Source: Voacanga thouarsii
Taxonomy: Eukaryota; Streptophyta; Magnoliopsida; Gentianales; Apocynaceae
Assembly: GCA_026120185.1 (NCBI GenBank)
Contig: JANUWF010001636.1
Span: 1,178,001 to 1,242,000, forward strand
Length of the DNA: 64,000 bases
Reading direction: 5' to 3'
Each line of letters opens with the position of its first letter. Positions within the stretch are counted from its first letter, which is position 1. Below are positions 1 to 11,830 of the stretch, one piece after another. The translations under genes and the position numbers were made by a program. The notes beneath the pieces are model-generated. The model worked only from the letters and a program-made list of their open reading frames with translations. It made no database searches and was not told the DNA's origin.

Positions 1-1844
1 AAGAACGATTTAGTTTTAGGTGTTTAAATGAATTGTTTTTAAAGGGAAAGATAGATTTAATTTTTTATATTAAAAAAATTGATTAGTTAAGCTTGCTGCA
101 GGCTGTTTACATAATAAGTTAATAGTTCAACATTTCACTCGCATTTTTTTTAACATTTTTTAAATTTTTTTAGAAGAGAAGGAAGAAAAGATACAAGAAG
201 CGGGAAAGAAAAGAATGAGATGTAATCTCGTGTCAAACTCGAGACTTACATCTCAAGTAATAACTCTTCTACTATTAAAACAAATTGTTACTAACACGTA
301 ATTTAAAACACGAAAAATTAAATTTTAATGATACCTAAAAATTCTTACAAGAGAAAAAAAGAATGCACTGGTTAAATGAGAAAAAAACATAATTCTCTCC
401 ATTTCATTTCTTTTCCTCTTATTAGCCATCATTGATCTTTTCCTTTCGGTCTCAGACCCTCTTCCTAAAGCTAAACTCCTCTTCTAGCCTCAGTCCTAAC
501 ACAAATTACTTTCCTAAATTATGAACCATATCAATATAAACTACTAATCCAATGGGACCTTGTTGCCAAGTAACCATATAATGGCTTATATATACACGAC
601 AACACAATATGCAGACACGCTATTGTTCACATATTATGACGACTACAGTTCATTTTTGGGCATAACGTCAAGACACTTTTGACATTGCATGGCTGCTTGT
701 TTAGACTATTACTCAAAGGAGGCATTAATAATTGGATTTGGAGTCCTAGCCGATTCATTGATAACTCTACCTATATCTATCTTTGATGGATAGAAGATAT
801 TTATCACTAACAATTTATATTTCATGTTTTATTTATTATTCCTTTTAGAAGAATACAAATTTCTAATATATATTGCTCCTTTCTGGACATTGTGGCAAGA
901 CAAATTTGGCGTTGCATAGCCGCGTCTACTCGAATGAATACTCAAAGGAGGCATTCATAACTGGATTTGGTACTACAGATAATAGGGATAGAATCAGAAT
1001 CTTAAATTTAAAAAAATAGAATCATCGGAAAGAAAATGAAAAAGAATAGTATTATAAATCTGATTTTTTATTTTTTGGGAGGAGGCCAAAAGTAAAAATT
1101 ATATAAACTTTTCCAAAAAGTAATAAATTTTCAAAGAAAACGAGTTATTTTCGAAATTTTTGAGAGGCAGATCAGATACCACCTCTGCCTATCACTAATA
1201 ATTTGTTTGGTATGTATATTATATGTTAAATTGTAAACTAAGTCCAATACATAGATTTTTTCTAACAGGTATCGTTGGTTTATTGAATATTTCTTAAGCA
1301 ATCTCTTTATCCACAAGAATATGATATCACTGGAAGAATGATGTCCGATTCCCCCATTAAGATTAAGGTCCCAATTTGTCCATATAGAAAAGAATTTAGA
1401 GATCCTGCGTTAATTTAGCCTTAATTGTATGAAAAAACGATTATAAGTCTCGTTTTATTAAGTCAATAGTAATTCTATTGCATACTCTGTATCGTGTGCG
1501 ATAAGATTTTCTTAGAAAATATAGAAAATGATTTTCTTAGGGACAATTGAGAAATGAAATGGGATGTCACCATTTTCATGGGATGAATTGCAATAGATGA
1601 CTGGATATAAAACAAGAGATTGGCAATGATAATGAACAAGAAGCAGTGTTTGTTCAGAGTAGAGGTGTTATGGAAAAATAGTAATAATAAAAATAAATTA
1701 AAAGACACGTAAGATTTATATAATTCGATTAATACAACTTACGTTCATAGACAGGAAGAAATATTTCTTTTTTATATACATATATATAAAGAATTGTTAA
1801 GAAATGGTTGATATTGTGCTCTCAAATTGTATATTCATAAAAAA
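1..1844. other. AT-rich intergenic DNA, no gene seen
   Basis: No open frame here shows a recognisable domain or convincing splice structure. Short frames on the minus strand (1131-1316, 1475-1708) have no family features. Two similar short stretches occur at about 690-735 and 927-972, each reading ...actcaaaggaggcatt followed by a ggatttgg motif, so a partial local duplication is likely. Confidence 0.6.
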
Positions 1845-2665
1845 TATTTCATCCGTTTTAAATTATCTATCTACTTTAACTGATTATGCAAAGATTAAAA
1901 AAATATTTTTTTTAATTAATTAAATATTATATTCTATTTTTATCCTTAAAATTTAATGATAATTAATATCTCTCTTTATATTAAGAAATAAACAAATTTC
2001 AAATTACTTCGCTCTCCTAAATATTTAATTCTTACTAGAAAGTGAATCAAAATATTACTAAGTATTTAATTCTCTCTCCAAATTAATATTGATGTTTCTT
2101 AAAAATTATCGAGATGAATATGAATAGTATAGCTTGTAAAACGAATTTTTTATTATATTTTAATATGTGTGAAAAATATAGTGTTATTAAATAGGGGTAA
2201 ATTTAGAATATTAAATCTTACTCCCTCCATCCCCTTTTATCCGTCAATTTTAATCGATTCACAAGTTTTAAGAAAAATAAGATTTTTCAGTTAATTAATT
2301 AATATTTCTTATTTTACCCTCAAAGAATCTCTCTCTTTATTAAGGAATAATCGAATTCCAAAGTTTGGTGTATTATAAGTATATTTAATTTACTTTCATT
2401 TCTCACTACAAGTGCACAATACTCATTATATTAAAATGAATATTTGTGAAAAAATAACAATTAATATAGTATTGGTTTGTTAATGTGACAAATAAATTGG
2501 GACAAAAATTTTAGTTAAAATAGACAGATAAAAAAGAACGAATAGAATATTAAATAGAAATAAATTTAAAATATTAATAAATCTTAATTTTCTAAAAAAA
2601 TAAATAATTTAATATAAAGATTAAATCAGATAATAAATTATTAATAATTTGAGATAAATGGAGTA
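1845..2665. mobile_element. Degraded Stowaway-like MITE split by another MITE
   Basis: The ends form an imperfect inverted repeat. The left end is TATTTCATCCGTTTTAAATT and the reverse complement of the right end is TACTCCATTTATCTCAAATT. By eye 16 of the first 22 positions match and every difference is a transition. TA dinucleotides flank both ends. The interior is interrupted at a TA by the separate element at 2219-2544. Calling this one older element rather than two chance ends is an inference. Confidence 0.4.
2219..2544. mobile_element. Stowaway-like MITE, family C, copy 1
   Basis: It begins TA-CTCCCTCCATCCCCTTTTATC, a classic Stowaway-type end, and finishes at TA 2543-2544 after a purine-rich tail. 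The interior matches the reverse complement of 48528-48793 over most of its length, including the shared stretch CTACAAGTGCACAATACTCA near 2405. Two inverted copies 46 kb apart show that this is a repeated mobile unit rather than unique sequence. Confidence 0.7.
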
Positions 2666-2819
2666 AAAATTTTCATACCACGAGGAGCTTTGTCCCCGCA
2701 CCTCAAGGCTTCGCTTGGACCCAAGTCTTCCGCTTCCACCGTAGATTTGAATAAAAAATTCCTCAAGAGTCATACTTTTAAAATTTTGAGCCAAATCGTA
2801 ATTTGACTATTCCCTCTAA

Positions 2820-3099
2820 TATTCTTCCGTTTCATAATATAAATCGCTTGAAATTATTTTTGTTATCTTAAATTATAAATCATTAGGGACTTTTCAAAAA
2901 GATTTTGAAGCTATTTTTATATTTTTATTCTTATTTATTATTCTCTTTCCCTTTCTTTCTCTCTCCTCTTTTCTCTGGTTTCCAAGACATTTAAATAGGG
3001 GTGTTTTAGGAAGAAACAAATATAAAGTCATCTTATTTTTAAAATCTTAATATATGTGAAATTAAGTCAAACGAGTTATATTATGGGATGGAGGGAGTA
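2820..3099. mobile_element. Stowaway-like MITE, family A, copy 1
   Basis: The right end reads ATATTATGGGATGGAGGGAG-TA and the left end carries the complementary CCGTTTCATAATATAA, so the termini are inverted repeats flanked by TA. The interior is the reverse complement of the element at 3972-4250, sharing AAGTCAAACGAGTTATATTA and a block around ATCTTATTTTTAAAATCTTA. The exact left boundary is uncertain by about 12 bases because TA occurs several times there. Confidence 0.7.
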
Positions 3100-3731
3100 A
3101 TTCAAGACAATAAACGAGAGGGATTTAAAGAATCCCAACCAATTGGGAAGTAGGAATTCTTAGTAGGCGGTTGGATTCCATTTGCAAGCGTGTAAGAGAG
3201 ACATTATTAGTGGGATGCCTACTTAACCCATTTTCTCAATATGTGAACTTTAGGGAGACTGTTTCTTGCTTTTCTTTTGTCACATAACATGTTGTTGAAT
3301 ATTTTTTTAATAAAGATTTTATTAATTGATTAAAAATACTTTAAACCAATTTAATTATTTTCTTCTTGATGCAATTCATATGGGTTATGCCATGTCTTCC
3401 GCTGTGTACATGCAAATACAAAACTAACAGAAAAAAAAAAAAAAAAAAATCCCATGGTAGGATTGTTGGCCTTATTTACATGCAAATACAGGAACAGCTA
3501 TCAAAACTAACCCAATTTGGGGTTTCTTTTGCTGATGGGAATTCAAATACTAATACATGCTAATAATTGATCCTTGTTAGAAGCTAGCTTATGTCACGAT
3601 AAAGTTATGTGCTAAGGAATTTGGATAATTTTATTTCTTCTTGGTGGGAAATGAGAAACAAAGAAAAGAGACTCTCTCTCTCTCTCACACATACATTTGC
3701 CAAAGGTATGCAAGACTTCTTTTGTAATAAC
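3100..3731. other. Intergenic DNA between two MITEs
   Basis: No gene is seen. It holds a poly(A) run at about 3431-3449 and a short (CT)n run near 3672. The small open frames at 3366-3563 and 3609-3824 show no recognisable features. Confidence 0.5.
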
Positions 3732-4318
3732 TACTTCATCCGTTTGAAATTACTTATTTATGAAATTTTTTTATTTTGTTTCAAAATATTTATTTTTGTA
3801 TATATTTCTAGAATTAATAATTAATTCCTTCTCATTTTACCCTTATTTATTCCAAGTCAACTGTACAACTTTCCAAAATTATTATTTCTTCTTACTTTTT
3901 GAGAATTTTCACCAACCAATAACTATTATGTTTTTAATATAGATAGAATAGGAATTTTATCTAAATTGTAATACTCCATCCATCCCATAATATAAGTCGT
4001 TTGACTTTATTTCATACATATTAAGATTCTTAAAAATAAGGTGGCTTTATATATTTTTTTTCTTAAAATATCTCTATTTAAATATCTTGGAAACAAGAGA
4101 ATAGAGGAGGAAGAAAGAGAGAGAAAAAAAATAAATAAGGATAAAAATATAAAAATAGTTTTAAAACCTTTTTAAAAAATACTCAACGACTTATAATTTG
4201 AGATAGTAAAAGTAATCGCTAACGACTTATATTATGAGATAGAGGGAATATTATTTTCAATACTCTTAATTTGTGTGCAAAAGGTTTCATGAATAAATAT
4301 TTTGAAACGGAAGAAGTA
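3732..4318. mobile_element. Stowaway-like MITE, family B, copy 1, interrupted
   Basis: This is the same family as the uninterrupted copy at 26713-27038. Both begin with a TA then a variant of CTTCATCCGTTT, share a block reading TTATTCCAA-TCAACT-ACAACTTTC, and end CTTAATTTGTG...TTTCATGAA-AAATATTTT..GAGTA or a close variant. The copy is split at a TA by a family A MITE (3972-4250). Removing that insert restores a continuous match to the intact copy across the junction. Confidence 0.8.
3972..4250. mobile_element. Stowaway-like MITE, family A, copy 2, nested in family B
   Basis: The body is 275 bp with inverted ends, CTCCATCCATCCCATAATAT at the left and the complement of a degenerate GAGATAGAGGGA end at the right. 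TA is present on both sides (3972-3973 and 4249-4250) and only once at the equivalent position of the intact family B copy. It is inverted relative to the family A copy at 2820-3099. Confidence 0.85.
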
Positions 4319-6160
4319 GATCTTATGTCTTAATTTCTTTTTCTCTCAACCAAATTAGCGTGGAATTTTTTTTCCCTCATCTTCTCTTGATTAACTTGCT
4401 TTTCTTGAAAATTCCCTCTAGTTTTTTTGGTTATCTTTTTAGGTTAATTTTGTATTGATTGAGGCCGCTCAAATTAATTGGTCTGGTGCAATTCGACAAC
4501 GATGGGACTGGTCCTAAAGGCTGAGAGCAACCTTGGTAACAAAATGAAACTTTGATGCAATGTTGTCCACTTAACCATTAGATTAGACATTTGAATTATG
4601 CAATCTCAGGCCGATCATGAAGCCACTGAAAGTCAGAAATTGTGGATTCTTTTGTTGAGTCCAATATGGAGCCTCCGACTCTGATTTGCACCAAGTCTTT
4701 ACATTTTATTTCCGTATTCACTTCCCTTTTATAATTTCAAGTTGCACAATATATTTTTTTACTTATACATTATCAAAATTTCATCTTAAATAATGATTAA
4801 TAGACAAATAAATTATCATAAAAAGTTTATAGTACGAATAAAAATATTATTTGTCAATTATAATTAATAAAAAAATAGTGATACAAAAATAACGACAATC
4901 TAATAACATTATTCTTCTGCTTTTTTTCCCTTATTGGTGGAGTCAATTAACATAGCAATCTTTGATGGCATTTCAATTAGATTTCAAGAACATTATGGGA
5001 TTCTAATTAAGAATGCCATGATAGAAAGTAATTGAAGAATCGGTTATGTAAAGCTGAGGGAGAGAATCTTAATGCTATCCACATAGAATTGGTGAGCTAA
5101 GCAAAGACAGGGTCATTAGTGGGGGGGTCGGATGATGCGATCCTTGTGGCATATCCTATGAATTTAGTGGTGCTTAACCTAGAAATCAACATGCCTAGGG
5201 AATGTTCTTCTCACAGTTTCCACCACCGCTGCAGGGCCGCAACCAGGAGTTGGAGTTGGGTGCGAGTTATTGTAATACTCTAGTGTGAATGATATAAAAA
5301 AATGAACTTAAATACTTATTGTCAATTTAAAATATTTATTTTAGTTCAACAAGGATGACGGTCAAGTAGTAGATCGTTAAGGCTGCCAGACCTGTAGTCG
5401 TCGCGTTCCCAGGTCTATCAGAACTGCCAAACTCGTTATATTAAAGAAATAATGTTATATTTTTTATTTTAAAAAACTAAAGGATGAAATATAAAATAAT
5501 TAAATTTTCTAATTACGAAATTTTAAAAATTTTCTAGATCCGTCTCCAAGTTGTGATAAAAACTTTTTGGTAGGATCATTGGATTATGGGGTGATGAATG
5601 TTTAATTCTGGAATTAGCTTGTCCTAACTTTGGAGGTTCAATTCATGATGCTGGGACTCTTTCCCTTCATACTTCGACAAAAGATGTTGATAGGTCTCAA
5701 ATTCATGTCGAGTTTAAACAAAAGTATTTTTATCAATGAGTGGTTATAATTAGACACTTATGTTTGATAAAATATGTAAAGAGATCAAAACTAAACAAAA
5801 TTATCTTAACGATTTATGTCCAACAATTTTCTCATTAAAGGTGATTTTTGGAGGTTATTAGAAGATGGCGAAGGAGGGGATGGATTATTCTCTGATTACT
5901 AAGTTGATTGGAGATATATATTTATCTATTTATTTGAGGAATAGATTCACTATTAAAGAATTGTTTTGAAATGAGTTTTGTAAAAAATTATTAAATATGT
6001 GAAGTTTTAAAAGAAAAAACATGATGTATTGTACGTAAATAACAATTATCGAGAAACGAAAATTTTATAAAATAATAATATATTTAAATTAAAGTAAAAT
6101 TTTAATTTAGAATGAGATTGAAAAATTCCAATCCACTTGAACCCATGTAAAGGGGAATGC
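4319..6160. other. Intergenic DNA, no gene seen
   Basis: This is AT-rich sequence with a few higher-GC patches (about 5215-5265 and 5355-5425) that give no recognisable protein or RNA. The patch at 5220 shares only the short phrase CCACCACCG-TGCAG with one near 10014, which is not enough to define a repeat. Confidence 0.5.
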
Positions 6161-6403
6161 AGTACTTGGGGTTTCGGTCCTGCCCAATTGGTCAGTTACG
6201 AGCACGTTAGTCGTGAAGTCGAGTGTTTGACTCCCGAAGGGTGGGGCTCTTGACCTTCTGGGGAACTGGTCAGCCAGGACTTACCTAGACTAATTTAATT
6301 CTGCAAGTTCTTTGTCGGCTAGGGCTCCGTGATAGGCTTCACCGTGGTCACTTCTTCTTTCCTTTTGAATGGTCCCTTCTATTTATAAAAAAAAAAAAAA
6401 AAA
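6160..6403 (+). mobile_element. tRNA-derived SINE
   Basis: About 240 bp that begins with a tRNA-like head. An A-box-like stretch TGCCCAATTGGTCAG lies at 6181-6195 and a B-box-like stretch GAGTGTTTGACTCCCGAA at about 6221-6238, at the spacing expected of an internal RNA polymerase III promoter. A non-tRNA body follows and ends in 17 A residues (6387-6403). A related tRNA-like head occurs at 11725-11800. No clear target-site duplication could be set. What is seen is the box pair, body and poly(A) tail; SINE identity follows from that architecture. Confidence 0.65.
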
Positions 6404-6421
6404 TCCAAGAAAACAGCTACT

Positions 6422-6774
6422 TGTTATGAATTATTAGAATCTTTATTAATTAGTGGAGGCTTCACTAATTATGGATTTATGTGAATTATTATAGAAGATT
6501 TTTATGAATATCCACCATTTAGTGGAGACACCACTAATTGAGATTAGTAGAAGATGATGTATTCCATGATGTATTCCACTAATTAGAGCTCTATAAATAG
6601 AGCTATTCTCTAGCTTGTAATACACCATTATTTTGTGAAAGAAAGATTAGTGAAAGAAAGATTAGAGAAAATTGTGAGAGAAGAGAAAGAGAGAAATTCT
6701 TGTGCAAAATAGTTAGAGTTTTATTAGTGTGTAGTGTGAAAATTTTATTCTAACACTACCCTAATTTTATAACA
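6422..6774 (+). repeat. 5' LTR of Copia element 1
   Basis: 353 bp, beginning TGTTATGAATT and ending TTATAACA, so it has the TG...CA ends of an LTR. A TATA-like motif (CTATAAATAGAGCT) lies near 6590, consistent with the LTR promoter. An internal direct duplication of GTGAAAGAAAGATTA occurs near 6635-6665. The last 147 bp are identical by eye to 8789-8935. Confidence 0.9.
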
Positions 6775-6874
6775 CGTTATCAGCACGAGTCTCTACCGGT
6801 ACAAAAGCCAGAAGACTAAGCACGAGTTTCGCCGTTAACAAAACCGAGAAGACAGTACGCATTTATTGATCTCT

Positions 6875-7941
6875 ATGGCTAATCTCGCTAAACTCGAATT
6901 TTTAACCCTTGATATTTCGAAAAAATTATATGTCATGGGTTCTCGATGCGAAATGCATCTAAATGCTGAAGGCCTTAGTGAAACTATTCAAGCAAATAAT
7001 AGTGCATCTGCACAACACAAGGCTAAAGCTTTGATTTTTATTCGTCGTCATCTCGATGAAAATTTGAAAATAGAATATTTTACCGAAAAAGATCCATATG
7101 TCATGTGGGTAAATTTAAAAGAAAGATTTGACCACCTGAAGATGGTCGTACTACCCACTGCACGGTATGAATGGTTGCACCTGAGGTTGCAAGATTTTAA
7201 AACCGTAAATGAATATAGCTTCACAATGTATAAAATTACATCTCAGTTAAAATTATGCGGAGAAAAAGTGACTGATGAAGATATGTTGGAGAAGACATTA
7301 TCCACCTTTTATGCCTCGAATATTGTCCTGCAGCAACAATATTGAGAAAAGAGGTATACAAAATTTACAGATTTAATTAATGCCCTCCTCATTGCAGAGA
7401 AGAATAATGAGTTATTATTGAGAAATCATGAAGCCAGACCAACTGGCTCAACAGGACTCCCAGAAGTGAATGTTGTTGGCTCCAGCAGAAGCCATCGTTA
7501 TAGTCGTGGTCATGGCCATGGCCGTGGCCGTGGTCGTGCTTATGGTCGTAGACACGCTCGATATTTCCCTTATCACAATCATAATCAAACTGTGAGAAAT
7601 ATTGGCCACCTGAAGTGGAACAGAAAAGATCCTAAGGGAAAAGAAAAAGAAATTGAAGAAAAGCATGAGGATATATGTTATAGATGTGGCATGAAAGGTC
7701 ATTGGTCACGAAACTGTCGTACGGCTAAGCATTTAGTTGAATTGTATCAAGCTTCATTGAAAAATAAAAATGTGGAAGCAAATTTTTCTCAACATCCAAT
7801 AAATAATGATGAGGATGATGATATTGATCATGAAGATCTTAATATCAATATTACCCATATAGATGTATCGGATTTTTTTTTGAACACCCAAACGGTAAGA
7901 TAGACCATTTAATTGGTGATGACAGTGTCCAGAAGAACTAA
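6875..7941 (+). pseudogene. gag of Copia element 1 (broken)
   Basis: It encodes a retrotransposon Gag of the plant Copia type starting MANLAKLEF. A UBN2-type Gag region fills the first ~160 codons. A basic RG-rich tract (7500-7560) follows, then a CCHC zinc knuckle with C-x2-C-x4-H-x4-C spacing (CYRC-GMKGH-WSRNC at about 7675-7715). Two lesions are seen. A TGA stop at 7343-7345 sits where the related element has an arginine codon, a likely C-to-T change. A one-base gain in the T run near 7871-7879 shifts the frame before the Gag end. Gag would package the element RNA; this copy cannot be translated whole. Confidence 0.8.
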
Positions 7942-8039
7942 AGCCTCACCCTGATATTTTTATATTTTCATTTTCATTCTATTCTAATAATATTTACGTT
8001 TGCATATATATATTTGTGTTCAGATGACTGTTGTTAATG

Positions 8040-8788
8040 ATGATGCATGAATTATTGATAGTGGAACTACACACACCATACTAAAAAATGAGAAATATTT
8101 TTCTGATCTCAAAATGGGAGAAATAAATATTTATACGATAAACAGTAGTGCAAATGTGATTGAGGGCTCCGGAAGAGCTAGTATATTGTTGCCTAAAGGA
8201 ACAACAATTATTATTGATAAGACACTATTTTCCTCAAAATCCAGAAGAAATTTATTGAGTTTTAAAGATATCACGAGAAATGGGTATCATGTTGAAACAA
8301 ATGAGGAAAATGGAATTGAGCATCTTTTTATTACTCAAATGCATTTGGGTAAGAAATCGTATTAGAAAAGCTGCAGTCTTTTTCTACGGCTTATATTTTG
8401 TAAAAATACGTACAATTGAAATTCATCATCTAGTAAACCAGAAGTTTACTGATCCTATTACTTTTAGCATTTGGCATAACCGGTTGGGTCATCCGGGATC
8501 TACCATGATGAGAAGAATCATTGAGAATACACATGGTCATCCTTTAAAAAATAAAATGATATTAACATCAGAAAAATTCGTGTGTACTGCATGTTCCCTA
8601 GGAAAATTAATTGTTAAACAATCACCAGTAAAAGTAGGAGCTGCAAGTCCTACATTTCTCGAATGGATTCACGGAGATATTTGTGGACCTATTGATCCAC
8701 CATGTGGACCGTTCAAATATTTTATGGTCTTAATTGATGCATCATTCCGATGGTCACATGTATGTTATTATCTACTCGCAACCTGACG
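8040..8788 (+). pseudogene. Copia protease and partial integrase, element 1
   Basis: The aspartic protease active-site motif D-S-G-T-T-H-T is at about 8058-8078, preceded by an in-frame TGA. Downstream, the integrase zinc-binding region is recognisable as WHNRLGHPG...C.AC at about 8470-8600, followed by the start of the catalytic core (WIHGDICGPI, with the first core aspartate) and FMVLIDASFRWSHV. The frame then changes and coding stops at the junction with 3' LTR sequence. There is a frameshift near 8350, where the protease frame and integrase frame differ. Nonfunctional remnant. Confidence 0.75.
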
Positions 8789-8935
8789 TTATTTTGTGAA
8801 AGAAAGATTAGTGAAAGAAAGATTAGAGAAAATTGTGAGAGAAGAGAAAGAGAGAAATTCTTGTGCAAAATAGTTAGAGTTTTATTAGTGTGTAGTGTGA
8901 AAATTTTATTCTAACACTACCCTAATTTTATAACA
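8789..8935 (+). repeat. Truncated 3' LTR of Copia element 1
   Basis: This is the terminal 147 bp of the LTR, identical by eye to 6628-6774 and ending TTATAACA. The first ~206 bp of the LTR and everything upstream to mid-integrase are absent. Confidence 0.9.
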
Positions 8936-9040
8936 CTGAATATATTTTGATATAAACCCAAGCTTTATTTTCCCAAATTATCTTTGAAAGGTTATCTTTT
9001 CTACTCCCTAACAAATTAAATTTTATTATTAAAATACTTC

Positions 9041-9071
<31 letters not shown>

Positions 9072-11720
9072 ACTATTTTTATTGCAATTTAGTAACTCAC
9101 AGTACTTTTTTTTTATTTTGTAATAATAATATTATTAAGTTTTTTCTTATGATTCATAACTTCTATACATATATCACTCATGAGAACAAAATTTTTTATT
9201 GATGAATTTTAACATTTTTATTACACAATATATGCTTATATAAGCGTTTAATTTGTGTGAATATTTTCTTCTTCTACCCTTTTTTTCATGTATTTTCTTA
9301 TTTATATTTATTGTATGATCTCTTTTGAATTTTTTTATGCATGAATCTTACATTTTCTATTTTTATTGCTTTTACTTTTTCTTAATTTTGAGATTAAAGA
9401 TTTTATAATAATTTGTTAAAATTAATACTTTAAACAAAATTAAAATAACCATATTCAATTAACGTAAGGGCAACTGCTTAGCACTGTCGCTATCCTTGAA
9501 CATTATCGGCCATGCAAACTTAACCTCTTACCATATATATGCAACAAACAATGAAGAACATCATCGGCGCCACAAACTCAACTCTGCCTCCTTCTTTGAG
9601 AGGCAATAGTGAAGGCTTTGGACGAATCGATATTCTTGAACATTGTCTAAGAAAGGAGATGAAAGATTAAAAAAAAGGTTCAGATTTAATCCGAATAGAG
9701 AAAAAAACTCAAGAGAGAAGCAACACATATATACCAACCCAATCATGTGAAAAGGATATGATGCAAGAGCTAATCATTTCTTAAATTAATTGCTCTTTTT
9801 AGAATTGACTAATACCAGAATTAATAAGCTTTAAGAAGTGAATTCGGCTGAAATGCAATAAAAGTTTAGGTACGCAAAGCTTTTCTTTGGTTAAGTGCCA
9901 ATCTTTAACGCAACAACCAATATGGTCCAAAGTTTGATGCAGAATGTAATGTGATATACACTTGCGTACCTGATTCCGGCGGGGTTCCGGGAGGCAGGAC
10001 GACGCCACCCTCCCACCACCGTTGCAGTGTGGATAAGGAGATGGGTGTCCATATCATACCTTCCAAGAATATTCACCAGGATGGCATGAAAGGACAGTTT
10101 GTTCGAATCCCGAATCATTTTGATGTTAAGAATCGAAGGAATATATGATTCACCTGTTAATGAATTCGCGATTTAATTGATTACAACAACTCCAAGGCAA
10201 AATTATATTGATGATTCTTCGACTCACATATATTACACTAATTATATATTATATAATTATTGATAAAGCTCTTTGGATTTAGATGTTCTCAATTGACTCG
10301 TCATTTATTTTTTAAGAAATTGTTCCTCTTCAATATTGATAACATTGAAATATCTCTAATTTTTTGATGATATCATAACTCATCATTTGATAATAATATA
10401 AATTGTTGTAATTCAACCCGATTGCCTTATATTTCTTCTCTATGAAAAGTTCACTTTCAGTGTTATTATATTTCTTAATAATCAAATAGAATTATTACTG
10501 ATGTGGACTATTTTTGTGTAAAAAATCTTTCAGTGTTCTTAGTATTAGTAAAGAGTTTTTTTTTTCTTTTTATATATAAAGACGACAAATGAAGAGATGA
10601 AATGTGAATTATATATAAAATTTATCACCTTGTAAAGGGTATTTCTAATTAGTTAAACTGCCACCTTATCACCTTAGGCCAGGCACATATCTTCATTTCC
10701 TTACATTGTAATGACATAATATTGGGGCCACAAAAATTTTCAGCCGTTTCTTGATGCTTCCACTCAAATATGATAGATGCGTATCAGCTTCCCATTCTAG
10801 AACAAGAAAAACACTATATCAAAAAAAAAAAAAAATCCGAAAGGAATGCCTTCTTATTACTATTAAGGGATATGTGAATGGAGGGCATGATGAAGATCCT
10901 CACCGAAAGAGACAACTGGGAATCAGATTGTATTCTTAGCCGATTTGGCACTGCTCATCAGAATTTGGAACAGCTGCATTTCTCATTCATTATTGATATC
11001 ATATATACAGATAGCCAAGAACCATGGAAAGATGACGGCCAATTTCCCACCCCTGTACTCATTATTTGAGTCCAATTGTCAAGTAGAAGGTTAGGATTGA
11101 AGTTGACCTTTGGGTTTCAAGAATTTCAATTTGTTCCAAGAATATAAATCTCAACAAGTTCATGTGGAATGTGTTGATATATCAGGAGATTTCCTCACTC
11201 CTAGCTTCCTACTTTTTCTTTATATTCGGATTCTCCATTTAAGAATGAATTCCATGAATCATTTTCCTTTTCTTTTCCCTTCCTTTTTTGAGATAATCCC
11301 TCGATACGACAAAAGATGCAGTGAAAATCGGGGTTTAATGCCACCGATTAACTCATAGCCATTGCTAAGATAATTAAAGAAGGGACAACAAAAACATATT
11401 TAATCTAAATCATATAGTATTTATAATTAATATTAATTATGTTGAAATTGTATGTGTGCATTATACAATAATAGTTTGTTCACTTATTAAAATTTCAAGA
11501 TAATCCCATATATTTTAAATATTAATGTACTTTAATTATTGACAAAATTAAGTGGTTCCAATTATTGAGGGATTTGCACCGGTCAATTTGTATACATGAA
11601 AGTGATGAAAGGGCACCAGTTTGAGCCTAAGTCCCTAACCTCGTGAAACAATGAATGATAGGAGAGTATAGAGTTTGGGAATTCAACAAAGCTAGATGTA
11701 ATAAAGGTGGACGGTGGACG
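8936..11720. other. Intergenic DNA, no gene recognised
   Basis: Mostly AT-rich, with an (AT)n run at about 9045-9071. A GC-richer patch at 9955-10110 is open on both strands for about 65-75 codons but matches no family I recognise. Two loosely similar phrases (CTTGAACATTATCGGCC near 9496 and CTTGAACATTGTCTAAG near 9633) hint at a weak local duplication. Confidence 0.5.
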
Positions 11721-11724
11721 GTAG

Positions 11725-11800
11725 GCGCTTCGACCCACTCAATTGGTCGAGTACCAATATGTTGATCGCGAAGTGCATATTAGACTCTCAAAAGAATAAA
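11725..11800 (+). repeat. SINE head fragment
   Basis: The stretch ACTCAATTGGTCGAGTACC, followed about 20 bases on by GCGAAGTGCATATTAGACTCTC, matches in order and spacing the A-box and B-box region of the SINE at 6160-6403. The B box has decayed and no poly(A) tail is present, so this looks like an old 5' fragment. Confidence 0.5.
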
Positions 11801-11830
11801 TCTTATATTTTATTACTAGTCTTGATACGC

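Larger units (their letters stand above)
6422..8935 (+). mobile_element. Truncated Copia LTR retrotransposon (element 1)
   Basis: Order: 5' LTR (6422-6774), primer-binding region at 6775-6789, gag, protease, integrase N-terminal half, then an abrupt join to the last 147 bp of a 3' LTR (8789-8935). Reverse transcriptase and RNase H are missing. The element belongs to the same family as 36005-41035: the LTR sequence, primer site and Gag start are closely related. The 5 bp flanks (CTACT on the left, CTGAA on the right) do not match, so no target-site duplication is present. It cannot transpose alone. Confidence 0.85.

Noticed and set aside
9891..10148. Overlapping frames on both strands in a GC-richer patch
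   Set aside because: No recognisable family, no splice structure, and no reason to prefer either strand.
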